Source: Acanthaster planci (Eukaryota; Echinodermata; Asteroidea; Valvatida; Acanthasteridae). From it: a stretch of DNA of 64,000 nt. The position numbers were made by a program, and so were the translations under genes. Below are positions 40,353 to 64,000 of the stretch, in pieces. The stretch lies in the NCBI RefSeq assembly GCF_001949145.1, contig NW_019091381.1:348531-412530 (forward strand), written 5' to 3'. Each line of letters starts with the position of its first letter. Positions within the stretch are counted from its first letter, which is position 1. The notes below the pieces were generated by a model that did no database searches, was not told the origin of the DNA, and saw only the letters and a list, made by a program, of their open reading frames with translations.

Positions 40353-40633
40353 TAGACCGATTGTGTCCACAAAGTCCTGTGACCTACATTGGTATCAAAC
40401 ATCAGCCAACATAGCATCCTCCCATAACAAGTGTGTCATAAGTGTCATTTACCAAAATAATGCTTACGGTAGGCATAGTACTCAGTCTACTGATGTGCTG
40501 AGCACTATACTGAAAATTGGCTTTATTTTTGGTAAACAACACATATGACACACTTTGCTATGGAAGGATGCCATATTTGTTGATGTTTGATACCCACTAT
40601 AGGTCATGTGACTTAGCTGGTGCAATCGGTCTA
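40353..40633. mobile_element. TA-flanked MITE with about 110-bp terminal inverted repeats
   Basis: The element 40355-40631 starts GACCGATTGTGTCC and ends with the complement of that start (CAATCGGTC). It is flanked on both sides by TA (40353-40354, 40632-40633), the target duplication of Tc1/mariner-type transposition. The arms match at roughly 80 percent over about 110 bp, including GTATCAAACATCA and GTGTGTCATA words. It is too short to encode a transposase, so it is a non-autonomous copy. It lies in the RPAP2 3' flank or UTR. Confidence 0.8.
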
Positions 40634-40765
40634 AAACCCAAAACCTTCAGAACAGCTCTCCTGACTTCATTTTTCTCTTAGCCAGGACTAAATCTGCTGC
40701 AGCCAATCAGAACTGTGAACAGCAGATGGAGTTTGTTCTTACTGATTCATTGCTCTCATCTCATC

Positions 40766-40771
40766 AATAAA
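40766..40771 (+). terminator. Candidate RPAP2 poly(A) signal
   Basis: AATAAA about 800 bases after the RPAP2 stop, the first canonical signal I found on this strand. A second lies at 41136-41141. Use of either would place the 24-bp hairpin and the MITE inside the 3' UTR. Confidence 0.4.
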
Positions 40772-41239
40772 TTAAGTCTACTATTCAGTATTAAGACATC
40801 AGCGTTAATATTACATTGACATTATTAACGATGTGACATCATCTGTTGTCTGTGCTTCTCTTCCCATATTTCCATATATTCATCAGGCCAGCATCCTGTA
40901 CTTTTGTCTGGATTGATAATGCCCCGATTCACTTGATATTTTTGTTCTCCACTATTTGTCCTGCTTTCTTCAGGCTGGTAAATGTGTTGCATGCTGTTGT
41001 TATTGACCAGATTTTTTTTGGGTTGTTTTGTCTGTTTGTCCCATCTTTTTGCATTGTGCCTGTCTTTTTATTATATCTGATTGAATCAGTCCAGATGCAA
41101 ATCCGCAGACGAAAAAAGTAAAAAATGGGGAGAATAATAAACCATAACTAAAGTAAGCGCACCAATACCATTGTAAACAATGTATATTGTTTCATCATTG
41201 TTTTTGCTTGTCTACAAAAATGAGACATTAAAAAATTGT

Positions 41240-41285
41240 CCGGCCTGACTCTCCTCCCCCAGAAAAATTCCTGGATCCCCCCTGT
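41240..41285. repeat. Partial copy of the dispersed GATCCAGGAATTTTTC repeat
   Basis: On the minus strand this reads GGGATCCAGGAATTTTTCTG followed by a G-rich run. It is the same start as the element at 34597-34822 but inverted and truncated. Confidence 0.6.
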
Positions 41286-41474
41286 AGTCATGTCTATCAC
41301 ATCCATTTCATTTTGCATGTGCTAGGTTACTAGCCCCTTTATTTTCAACCTCTCTTCACACCCTGTTCATCCTGTCTTTGCCCATCTCAGTTATTTCATG
41401 TCCACTCTCCTCAACTCTTAATCCCCTCCGTTTCCAACCTCATTCCAGCCAGCCAAGCCCCACTGCATCACAAT

Positions 41475-41852
41475 NNNNNNNNNNNNNNNNNNNNNNNNNN
41501 NNNNNNNNNNNNNNNNNNNNNNNNNNNNNNNNNNNNNNNNNNNNNNNNNNNNNNNNNNNNNNNNNNNNNNNNNNNNNNNNNNNNNNNNNNNNNNNNNNNN
41601 NNNNNNNNNNNNNNNNNNNNNNNNNNNNNNNNNNNNNNNNNNNNNNNNNNNNNNNNNNNNNNNNNNNNNNNNNNNNNNNNNNNNNNNNNNNNNNNNNNNN
41701 NNNNNNNNNNNNNNNNNNNNNNNNNNNNNNNNNNNNNNNNNNNNNNNNNNNNNNNNNNNNNNNNNNNNNNNNNNNNNNNNNNNNNNNNNNNNNNNNNNNN
41801 NNNNNNNNNNNNNNNNNNNNNNNNNNNNNNNNNNNNNNNNNNNNNNNNNNNN
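41475..41852. other. Assembly gap (378 N)
   Basis: An unbroken run of N. Open frames that appear to cross it are artefacts. The flanks are ordinary intergenic sequence between the RPAP2 and GFI1 3' ends. Confidence 1.
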
Positions 41853-44800
41853 ATTGATTGATGATGTGCTTGTATCTCCCATCCCCCTGTGCCACTCGTT
41901 GGTGGACGTGATTATGATATTATGATTCTGTCTTGACACCTTGCCGGCAGGTTTGGCCGCGGCTCGGCAGCTGACGATGAAACTGCATCTGTGTCATTCC
42001 TTCTTCCCCATCAGAAGATAGGAGGACACAGGCAGTGTGGCAGATATCACTTGGGATTTCTCCAGGTGCTGGCTTGTCCTCTTCATATTCTCTTCATTAA
42101 ATGCTTTCTTTGAACCAGATGGACTGAGTTAAATATTCACTTCAACCCGAGAGCCCTAGGCTTTGGACTTGGATACATAGCTAAACTATCTCATTTGATG
42201 GGTTCATCCCTGTTTCTTTATACAGCAATTATGTGGTCGTCTCAAGCATATAAATTCCAGCTTTTGGTATCGGTTTGGGGAGAGTGTTGGTTATTGGGCA
42301 TGAAAAGTATTTTTTAAAGGTATTTGCATAAACCCTTCAAATTGCATTCATATACCACAACCATTTCTAATTCGATATGTTTTATTCTGTCTCACTAGAA
42401 TTTATGTTGTTCTAGCATAAACCTGTAAATTGTGTAAACAAAAGAATCTGTTTTTAAGTTGTTCATTATTCTGTTCAGGATTGTTATTTTATTCACAGAC
42501 TGTAGAAGTAAGTTGCGTTTTGGGCTTGTCAAAAAGTATTAATACCCATCGCCTTACTGATGCGGCTTTTAGTTTCAAAACAGTGTACCTTGGAAGAAGT
42601 CATAGCCATTGGATTTTAAAACAACAAATATTTTAAAGGATCCATTAATTATTGTACACTACAGTGCACATTTTATAAACATGCATGGTGTGTTGGTGCA
42701 CCTGCACGTCTGTGTTTGGGATGTGGCAAATTCTCTCCTTTGGATTAATAAATGTTACTTGTATTGTGCTTCCCATCAAGATTTTTTACTTTGTGTTGTG
42801 ACCTTCGCCTTCATCTTGGCAGAATTCCCTTATTTTACCGAACATGTTCCTTCTTTCATTGTCGTGTGACCTTTTTTGTCATCCCTTAATTAATGCAGTT
42901 TGTGTACTTTTAATCAGACCTCGCCTCCAGTCTAAGTTATCCACTCTACATGTGTCATACAAAGGGGTCATACCAATCATACACTACCACCTAACAAGGA
43001 AGATTTGTATCTTCAGATTGGTTCTCGACTTTTGACATTTCTAGACAACTCTCCCTTTTAAAAAGCAATCCATCAACTTGTCATCCAGTATAGTAACCCC
43101 CCTCCCCGACAAAAAGTCCATAAAATATCTTCTCCCTCTTGTTATCTGCTTCTCGGGACCTTGTTTAAGACGTTATAAAAATACCGGACTGGTCTAGATT
43201 GAATAGGATGAGAAAAAGCCTCAGATTTACGAAAGCAGTTCCTTGGTTTTCTACTTAGATCCAACCTTCACTTGTCCATTATCAAATTCCCTTGGTAAGT
43301 CTCTTAAACCTCTCTGTCAACAACATGTCCATATCGGTACTCCGACCAGGCATGATGTTATGCTGATTTCCCGTATTTGATTTGTTTTGGTGTTTAAAAT
43401 GCACGCAGTTCCGTTGTTTGATGTACGGTCTGAAAATTCCTGAGATGGAACTTCCATGTGTATTGAGAATCCACGCATTCAGCCTATTGTGATTGTTATT
43501 AATGAATTGTAATGAACAAACAGAGGTCTGAGAGAAATGCCATCTTATGGGAATGGGATTTTTTCAATGTAAGTTTTGTAGCATTTTTTTCATCAAGGAA
43601 TGCTTGAGTGTCGTATCCCTTCTTGTTGCCTTCTCAGCTTTACCCGGCTTAGTAATAAGCGATGCGGGTCCCTGATCGATCGAAGTTAACCTGGGAATCC
43701 ATTGCTTTAATGTTCACTTATCCGCTGATAGACCTAGTATATCCACCTGATCCTAATTAATAAAGCAAACTGGGACTTTTTGAGACCTGTGGTGGTCTTT
43801 GTCAGTTTCGTTTTAAACTACCTGCTTATATCTCAATATTTCGTTCCCATCCACTGATGCTTGACTCTACTGCTTCAAACACAAAGCCCGTGTTTCAGTG
43901 ATGGGGTCTCGGATCGATCTTGTTTGCCGCTTACTGTTAGTGAATCTATCCACGATCCACCAGCATATTTTGTCGACCTACGTCTCGCCCAAGGGATACC
44001 TCGGGGTCACTGTCCACCTTATCTCACTACCGCCAGTATTTTGCTCCCATGGTAACAAAAAAGAACAAATCTTTGACTTCAAGAATCTACATAATCTTTT
44101 GTACTTGTTGTTTGAGTAGCTTTGAATGCACACGTCGGGAAAGAATAGCTAAATGTTTGCTTGATAAAACCGCCGATTATTCTACTGGTAGAAAGAAATA
44201 TTGTTTCTTTTTTTTCTTTTTGAACGATTTATGGTTTTAACCTTTGTGTTCTTTAGTCTGTAATCGTGAAAGCCACAACTAGAAGATGATTTATTTCTGA
44301 GAGAAATTTGTCGGTTTTGTGTAGGAAGTCATTTGACCAAGTTTTTCTCCAGTTCTTAGCATCGTCAAGCACGCCTCTTCATGTTCATCAAAACCAAAAA
44401 ATTATGCCGATGAAAGGCTTCCCATATCGTGTAGATGCCTCATTGGGCAGAATTACAATGAACGCGAGTTGGTTTTTGTCAAAGCAAACGAGCTTCTTTT
44501 TAGTTCGTTTTGGATACACGTGACTACCCATATTTTCTTCTAACTAAAGCAAACATTCGAGGCGCCCCAAATCGACAAAGAAAAACGGAAGACTGAATTG
44601 TACCATGCACCCAGCATTATCATATCTACACTCCGAAAATGGCTATATCTTTCGTTTTCAACCACTCTACCAGCGTTTTGTTTGGTAAAAGAAAAAAAAT
44701 CAATGCGTATTTCAGACAACCGTTTTGTTTGCATTTGTAAATCCAGCCCATTCAGGCATTAAATAGTAGTTGGCATTTTTCATTGAATTTCATAGATTTT

Positions 44801-45330
44801 ATCCATTCAACACCACGAGTTCGTGTTGTGTTTACCTAATATTAACCTGGTAATGTTCCCATTCCATAGTCCTCGTTCATTATCTTGCTTATAATTAATT
44901 TAGATTTCCTCAACCGCATCGATTTGGCCATAGATTCTAGACATCTATCGTCCGTATTAAGAAATGATCCATCCCTGGCTTGAAGAAACTATTGTGAGAA
45001 ATTTCTTGTTCGTTTAACAGCTGTGTCTGTCCCAATACGATTCTTATCTGGCTATTCAAACACGGGGCCCGATTGTGCAAGCTTTCTGTTTCGACATGAC
45101 GTTAGCTATGTTTTTTTTTCTAGTTTAATCTGCACTGGATTATTCCGATATAAAAATTCACAATGGAAAAAATCAAGCCCAACTTCACCATATCCAGTAA
45201 AACAAAGTAATTTTATTCAGATTGTCTGGTTCTGTCTATTTTGCATATAATAAGAATCATTAACACAAACTTTGATTTACCGTGTTTCCCGGTAGTGTCA
45301 CACAATTTAGAGGTACATACACTCACGTTA
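41853..45330. other. Intergenic region between RPAP2 and GFI1 3' ends
   Basis: No gene is supported. CpG frequency changes within it, from sparse before about 43 kb to frequent after. A GC-richer patch at 41940-42060 (with GCCGCGGCTCGGCAGCTGAC) stands out and includes an E-box CAGCTG. It may be regulatory, but nothing in the sequence proves it. Confidence 0.5.
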
Positions 45331-45378
45331 TTTATTTCCCAGATTTGTTTCCAACCTCATCCTGACTCCTACTCCTAG

Positions 45379-45384
45379 TTTATT
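45379..45384 (-). terminator. Candidate GFI1 poly(A) signal
   Basis: TTTATT on + (AATAAA on -) about 600 bases past the GFI1 stop. Another canonical signal lies at 45331-45336, and a variant TATAAA at 45837-45842 is closer to the stop. I cannot say which one is used. Confidence 0.35.
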
Positions 45385-45388
45385 TCCT

Positions 45389-45512
45389 ATAGAGGCTTTG
45401 CGCGGTGGCCATCTTGCAGGGCAGTTCTTTTGTTCCATAGGAAACCTCCTTGATGCATACCCTCTAGAACAAAAGTATTGGCCTGCAAGGTGGCAGCCAT
45501 GTAAACCTCTAT
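45389..45512. mobile_element. Short foldback element near the GFI1 3' end
   Basis: Arms of about 52 bp, beginning ATAGAGG...GGTGGCCATCTTGCAGG and ending with the complementary CCTGCAAGGTGGCAGCC...CCTCTAT, pair at roughly three quarters of positions. The adjacent ends read CTATAGAGG and CCTCTATG, so TA flanks are possible. If the more distal poly(A) signal is used, this hairpin is part of the GFI1 3' UTR. Confidence 0.6.
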
Positions 45513-45985
45513 GCTCCTCCCATTCTTGCTGCAATCTCGGCGTGGATTCTACCCGTACTAGCCAATTTCCAACATTTATATTCTATTGCCTCATGTTCCC
45601 AGTATAAGTGTAAAGCATGAAACATGTTTAAAAGATGACTTGTCAAAACAATATCTTGAGTATTCTTAATTCTAAGAGGGGAATCTCAACTTCATTCTGA
45701 AAGTACTTCAAAGTTTCTGAATAAATTTAGATCATAACAATGGTGTAAGCTACGTGCTATTTCCACTTCAAAATGTGTGCGGCCATTTTCGTTTTAAACA
45801 TTACTTACAGAATAATTTTTTGTAAATATATTACACTTTATACAATATTAACAATATACGACAAGTTAGTTTGCGCTGTTCAGCGTGACTGCGTTGCACA
45901 ACGTGCATAACCTATTGTCCAAATCATGTCCAGTGTCGTGACTTTGTCGTTATCATGTCACGATCAGGTGATGATGACGTTCCCA

Positions 45986-58232
<12,247 letters not shown>

Positions 58233-61200
58233 CTTGACTCGTTCAGCTGATTTTCCAAGAAGAAGAAAATACAAGTCCACTAACTTGCTGAAGTCCCAAG
58301 ATGCGCACTTGCCAATTTGTTACTAATTTGATTGATCGATAGCCACTAGAGTTCGAAGTTGCGTGGAAGTCCGACTTCCAAGGAAGCTATACGATGAACT
58401 GACGACAAGCCATTATTTAGTGGAGTATAAGAGCTCGATGATGAGTTTGTGGTGTGTGTGGTGGTTGCTACTAAACTCCGTGTCAAATCTGAAGCTTTAC
58501 CTTAGCAGTGCTTGGTAGTTCAGAGGCCACACGTCATGATTATGCTAATGAACTGTGTGCCTGTAACACTGATTCATATGGTAGGTGAATCTGCCAGTGT
58601 GCCTGACCAGCATTCTCCCTATCCGTAAACCGCAGCATTCAACGTATACAAAGTGATCTTGAATGAAGTGACGTTGTCATGCGCGTCTAACAAAAGGCGC
58701 GCCCCCATCTACGGCTTTTGGGGGTCCGTTTGTAATAGGCTGAAGGATTCAACCGTGAACTGAGCATGCGCTGTAGGGGTAAGTTAACACAAACAGATAA
58801 ATTGCTTGAAACTCGGCTGAATGAATGCATATGTATTTATAATATCAGGACTACATGTTTTTATGCTTTCATTTACAGAATTGGACTTTGGTGCAGCTGT
58901 GCACAGCGCATGCGTGATCTGACAGGTGTAGAAATTAAGCTCTACGCAGATGACCAATCGGCAGTCTTACTCGTTGGTCGACTGTGACGATGACCTATGA
59001 TTGGCTCATCATAGGCTCTGTATAGTGCTTGTGGTTGACGGTTGGAGATTGGGCTATTGTAATCACACCCAATCGTGGTATTATTTTTAGGTATGCTGAG
59101 CGAAATAAGTAGGGTTTATAAAATTATGTGTTATTAAATAGAGGAAATACAACTTTCAGAATTTAAGCGGGTATTTTTAGGGTAAACGATGGTAGTCTTT
59201 ATATCTGTAATGTATTTCAAATAAATTGTACGGGTCTGAAGTTTCAAATGTGAACTAATGGAAAATACTACATGTACTTTTTATTCAAAAATCGAAGAGC
59301 AAAGCGGCTAGTGTGAATACAATATGAAAATGTACATTCATTTGACATAAGGTACTGATTGGCAGGTCTAAAAGAAAAATAAACTCTCACTTCGGAATCT
59401 TCAACTACAAGAAAGTGAATTGCAATGATAACAAGTTAAAATTGTGCTTGTTCTTTAGCTGCATCTTTACTTGATAATTGAATTCCAGCCTGGTTTGTTC
59501 TGTTGGGGTAGTTCTTCATCTTTGTTCTTGTAATGAAAATGTGGTTCATCTTCTAACAAGTGAATGACCGCAACTTACTTACCCTAATTGATTAAAGGCA
59601 CAATTATTTGGTATGCTGTACCCACAACATTATCTGTTCTAATGGGTTTGTAATCGCTTTACGTAACATTCATGGTCTATTGTCCTCACGTTTATATATT
59701 TAAGCCATTGCTCTTCTTGATTGCCCTTTAAAAGATGCACAACGCAACGAAAAAGCTACCAGCATATGGTAGACAGATTCTTGCTTGAGAGACTATGACA
59801 CATCTGTCATAGTTGATTATGTGTTCATTTGAACGTTCGTTTTGATGAAATTTAGTGACGTTCTGTCGATTTGTTGACATTTGTGGTTAAATCTGTTATT
59901 TTGTGCTGTCAGTTTCATTGTAACTTTTATTGATTTGTTGTTGTTGTTCGTTTGTTTTCCACTGTTGTTCCTAAGGATCCAGATATCAAACAAATAACCA
60001 TCTATTAATTTTTATTTTTATTATTACAGTCAATCAAATTACTCGATTATAAGCGATGTTTCAAGGCGTTTGTTTGATGTTGTGAACTTAAATCTGACGT
60101 TTTGTGGAATAGAATTCATTTTTGTGCCCTGAAGTACTTTTTGTCCTATTTGTTAAGCTGGATAATGGCTTGAAGACGGTGGTGTCACCCCAGTTTCCTG
60201 AACTTGCCACGGGTAGAATGGAAATCCCAGCGAAACCGTTCAACGTGTACACCTGGTCGGTTTATTCAACTCTAAAATCTCCCTGCTTGGAGCTTCATGT
60301 TTCTATTGTGCTTTTTTACACCTTTTTGATCTGAAAGCATTCCGACATTGATGTTGTGCATGCAGCTGCTGGCAATGGGAGTCCTTTTTTGTCACTTACT
60401 TCTTCCTTGTTTGCCGCCGTCAGGTGTAGATAAGGTTATAGTGATTTGTCTACTGTGATAATAGTTCAAGTCGGACTTTGCTCCCACGTGTCTCGCCGCT
60501 GCTTCCCTTTTAGAGTTTATATCTGACGTGGTTTACACAGAGTAAGTCAAAAACAAATATGACAACTTCCCAAATACTCCGATGTTTGATTTATCTTAAG
60601 GGTGAGTTGTGCGCGTCGCGTGCGGTGGGACCAACGCGTGCCACCAAAGTCATAGCTCTGTGGGCCCGTGGTCTAGGCACGTGCGGGACGTCGAACGACT
60701 CAAGTGTATAGGTAAAACTTTAAGGGAAGCGATGGAAAAGGAATTTGTTCCTTCCGTTAGAAATGGAAAAATTGGTGCGTGATTCCTTGTGCTCTGGCAT
60801 TATTTGCGGATTCTTTCGCTGTCCAATCGTGTATCACACCATAATTAGACGAAAAAAAAAATAAGAGATGCAGTGCTGTGGGCATAATGAAACACGAAAG
60901 ATTAAAAATAAAAAGAAAAAAAATTAGATACCACACAAACATAACTGCGTAGCTACTTTCTAATTACTGCATGTAGAAATCCTCGGAACCGTCGAAGTAA
61001 TATTTGTTTGAAGGAAGTGCATATGTAGGTGGTGTAAATTTGATGATTTTGGTTGTAGCACTGTTTAAAATTAATGCCTGGACTTCTACCTTACAAAATG
61101 AAAGAGATTTGCATAGTATTACACGGTAAACAAAATACAGCACAACGTTATAGTTTGCGAGCAAAGTCCCCGTACACGGAGTCGCTGTGCAGGACACCCT

Positions 61201-64000
61201 AGATGGGTGGAAGCTCCTTGGCTGAATTTCCCGCAGGGCCAGGGAGAGAGAGCCATTTGACCCCTGCCTCACGGCCTGTTAGTTTGTGACAGTTAAGAAA
61301 GGCGATATCTGTATCCCACGTTGCCCCTCCCCCTTCACCCAACAGCGCAATGGTGTAATTTGCCAACAATATAGATTGTGTATGTCTCGTGTTGACGCAC
61401 GATGGCCACGCGAACAGACAAAGGCTCGCCCGGGCCGCCCGTCGTCCGACTGCCGCTTCTCAGCTACAAAGCAACGCAAGCCGAGCGGAAGACACGAAGC
61501 GCGTGCAGACTTCGACTTCATTTATCCCGGACAAAAAATCCCAACCGTTTTATGGATGTTTCTGCATTATTTGTGACGACCGTAGGCAGCTGTACAGCGC
61601 CGTCCAACAAGCGGTCGAGCCCCACTGACTAGTTTGGGAGAATTGATGCAGTGGGGCGAAAAGTTTTCGCCTACATGGAAGTGGGGTCATGATATTAATA
61701 CACGGATCTGGCGCAAGAGGTTTCAAAGGTAGGGGGTGGTATACGTCTAGGGAAAACTTCGCGACAAATCCCTGTGATCTGTATTACAAGGTGTTGGAAA
61801 GTGATGGAGGGGGCGCGTCTCTCACCAGTCAAGCGTGGAAAGTTGATAACAATTGAAGCCGCCAACACCACCAATCTTCGCCCTGCCGGGTCCTTGCAGG
61901 GCCTTCGCCTTCCCCCGGGCAGGTGCGTCCCCCATAACTCGGCGTGTCACAACAACCAACACAAACACTTGCGCCCTTATATCTCGTTCTCAAGTGCATG
62001 TTTGGCAAACACTGATAAGTTTTTCTTCCTTTATTTATAAATGCAAACAAAAATTTGTGATCATTTTTTTGGTTAAACTTTACCACACCGAGTACAGCAT
62101 TACAGTATGAACAAAAACACTGATTGTAGTCTCCATTAAGCATGGAACTTGCAAGCTTTTCTTCAGTATGAGTAAAATACAGCAGACATTATTCGTACAT
62201 TTGTATGAGTTTTTGTTTATCTTGCGGGCGATCAGTCAGGCAAATCTTCGGGGAGTTATCGAGAAGTCGTTGAAAGTATAGACAATCAATCACGGAGCAC
62301 ACAACAAAAGGTTGCCTACGAGTCCAGTTTGAACACCAAATGAACTAGAGACACATTGTCGGACTCGACTAAAGCCAACTATATCCGATATTGAACTCAA
62401 CGTTGCTTTGAGTATTTCTTTTTTTGTTTGTTTTCATTTTTGAAATGCTATTACTTGCTTTACTTTCTTTGTGCTTCATTTAAACAAACAGTGCGATTAG
62501 CAAAAATCCTGCATTACCTTGTTACAAAGGAAATTGTTGATGGATTACTCTGTCTTCTGGTTAACTGATTTTACATTTTGTGGTAACATGATGAGAATGT
62601 CTTGTGTGATCCTTTTCCTTTCTTCCTGGAACATGAAATGCGAGTTTAAACACCATTCAATCGTCTTTGTGTTCTCTCCCCGTCAACAATGTGCCCTTTT
62701 CTGGTTTCGATTCTAGTCTTATTGTCGTCTTCCGGCGTAGTTGTTGATGGTCAATTTGCCCTGAACATTTAATAAGAGTAAACTCTGAAAAATTAAATTA
62801 AATTTATTGAGTTTGAAACATGTCAAAGAGGCATAATAAGTGAACCTAAAGATACGTTTGCTGTCGCAAATACTCTCTGGCACACAAAGCGTGTAGTTCA
62901 GCTGCCGAAGTTCAAAAAGTGACCACAACACTGTCATAATTAACAATGATCTAATGTTGTAAGTAGACACAAAATGACAAGGACGAGACAAAAAAGAGCG
63001 CATCATTTCCAGCTGGTCCTTGACGACGAGGAATTGTCAATGTCGATATTTGTCTGTTGAGATGCCGCCGTGAGTAGCCTAGGAATAAACGCACAATGGA
63101 AATGTTTCGATTTTGAAGCCCGTTTCTAGTAAGCGAGCGAGTTCAGCGAGACAACGGTGGATGCGAAGCGGGCCCCACCCCCGATATACACTGCTGTTCC
63201 CGCTGGACGCTTTTCATCAGGATACGATGAACACGGGATTAATTATGAACTACGTGAGTGTCATTGCTTGGACGGGCTCGGCAGATGCTTGCTTCACACA
63301 CGTCTCCCTGTTGTCAGATGAACGCAACACCGCTAGCTTCATAAATGTCTGTGAAGTAGGTTGCTCTATGCAAGCCGGTATTGTCTTTAAGTTTTCTCAA
63401 TAGACAAACTTAGAACACTCGCCTCCTACTTTGGTGTTGCTGAAAATTGAAATAAAAGAAAGCAAATCGTAGGCAGTCTTAATTTTATTATTTCTTGCAG
63501 GTTGAGTTGAAAGTCTGTTTTCTACATGCGTTAATAAGCCCTGACGTATCCGGGTTTTTTTGAGTTTTTGCGGGTATTCCTGCTATGACTCGCCCGCGGC
63601 ATACGGGCAAGATCCTCCAGCGTCTGCGGTCCGGTTCAAGTTACCCACACCATAGAGCTACAACCCATGCCCACACAAAGACCCGGAAGTTGCCTCTAAC
63701 AACACGCAGCTCCAAGGAAATTCCGCGGAAAAAAATCACACTTAATGGTTGAAAGTGCTTGGATAGAAAAGTCATCATAAGTTAAGACCAAAGTGGAACC
63801 GAGGCGAATGTGACAAAACGCTCCATTATTTTGATCTTAAAACGAACGGTTTATGCCATTATTTATACCTGGTCTTTTTTATTGTCTCGCTGAGCAATTA
63901 GCACAAACACTGCCCACATAGTCTGGTTAGCATTTCCAAGCATTGTCATTCAGTACAATATCATTGTGTTGGATTGAAGGAACCTGACAGGCATGTTAAT
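58233..64000. other. Upstream region of GFI1, no supported gene
   Basis: CpG-frequent, otherwise unassigned DNA. Notable items are a TATA-like TATATAAA on the minus strand at 59691-59698 that could serve a distal GFI1 promoter, GC-rich patches at about 60605-60700 and 61290-61650, an ACTATGACA hairpin at 59792-59813, and CpG-rich sequence with CGCGGCATACGG near 63590. Short open segments at 61286-61576, 61829-62143 and elsewhere carry no recognisable protein. The neighbour of GFI1 on this side is not in the window. Confidence 0.5.

Noticed and set aside
41378-41939. Open frames of 150-170 codons around 41.4-41.9 kb
   Set aside because: They consist mostly of unknown residues translated from the N gap.
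61279-61632. Overlapping open frames on both strands in a GC-rich patch
   Set aside because: Open in many frames at once, as expected from composition. None resembles a protein.

Overview
The window is animal nuclear DNA. Its genes carry spliceosomal introns with GT...AG borders, one intron is about 30 kb long, and coding density is low. It includes a 378-bp run of N (41475-41852) and many small foldback transposon-like repeats. The proteins are metazoan. An invertebrate deuterostome (echinoderm, hemichordate or amphioxus) is the most likely source. This rests on the tubulin and GFI1 sequences, the abundance of TACATGTA and AGGCCT palindromes, and a patchwork of CpG-poor and CpG-rich domains. 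I cannot name the species.

Layout: (1) 1-1790 is upstream sequence with hairpins and no gene I can support. (2) 1791-4753 is a complete four-exon alpha-tubulin gene on +, with a TATA box, two CCAAT boxes and an AATAAA signal. (3) 5400-39963 is RPAP2 on +, the RNA polymerase II CTD phosphatase/assembly factor. I reconstructed eight exons (618 aa): seven lie within 3.8 kb behind a CpG-rich promoter, and the eighth follows a 30.3-kb intron. That intron holds a 33-bp minisatellite, several foldback/MITE-like elements, one orphan exon-like open segment on -, and a roughly 1-kb CpG-rich patch with decayed THAP-like coding remnants. (4) 40.0-45.9 kb is the RPAP2 3' flank, with a perfect 24-bp-stem hairpin, a TA-flanked MITE and the assembly gap. 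(5) 45986-58232 is GFI1 on -, a SNAG-domain six-zinc-finger repressor, in four coding exons (473 aa). (6) 58.2-64 kb is CpG-rich sequence upstream of GFI1 with no recognisable gene.

RPAP2 and GFI1 lie tail to tail as direct neighbours, as they do on human chromosome 1p22, so this looks like an ancient microsyntenic pair. CpG is depleted from just inside RPAP2 to about 43 kb and becomes frequent across GFI1 and its upstream region. This is what a germline-methylated housekeeping gene next to an unmethylated developmental gene would give. The very long terminal RPAP2 intron facing GFI1 is a reasonable place to look for GFI1 regulatory elements. No CRISPR array, operon or other prokaryotic system is present, and no tRNA or rRNA gene was recognised.
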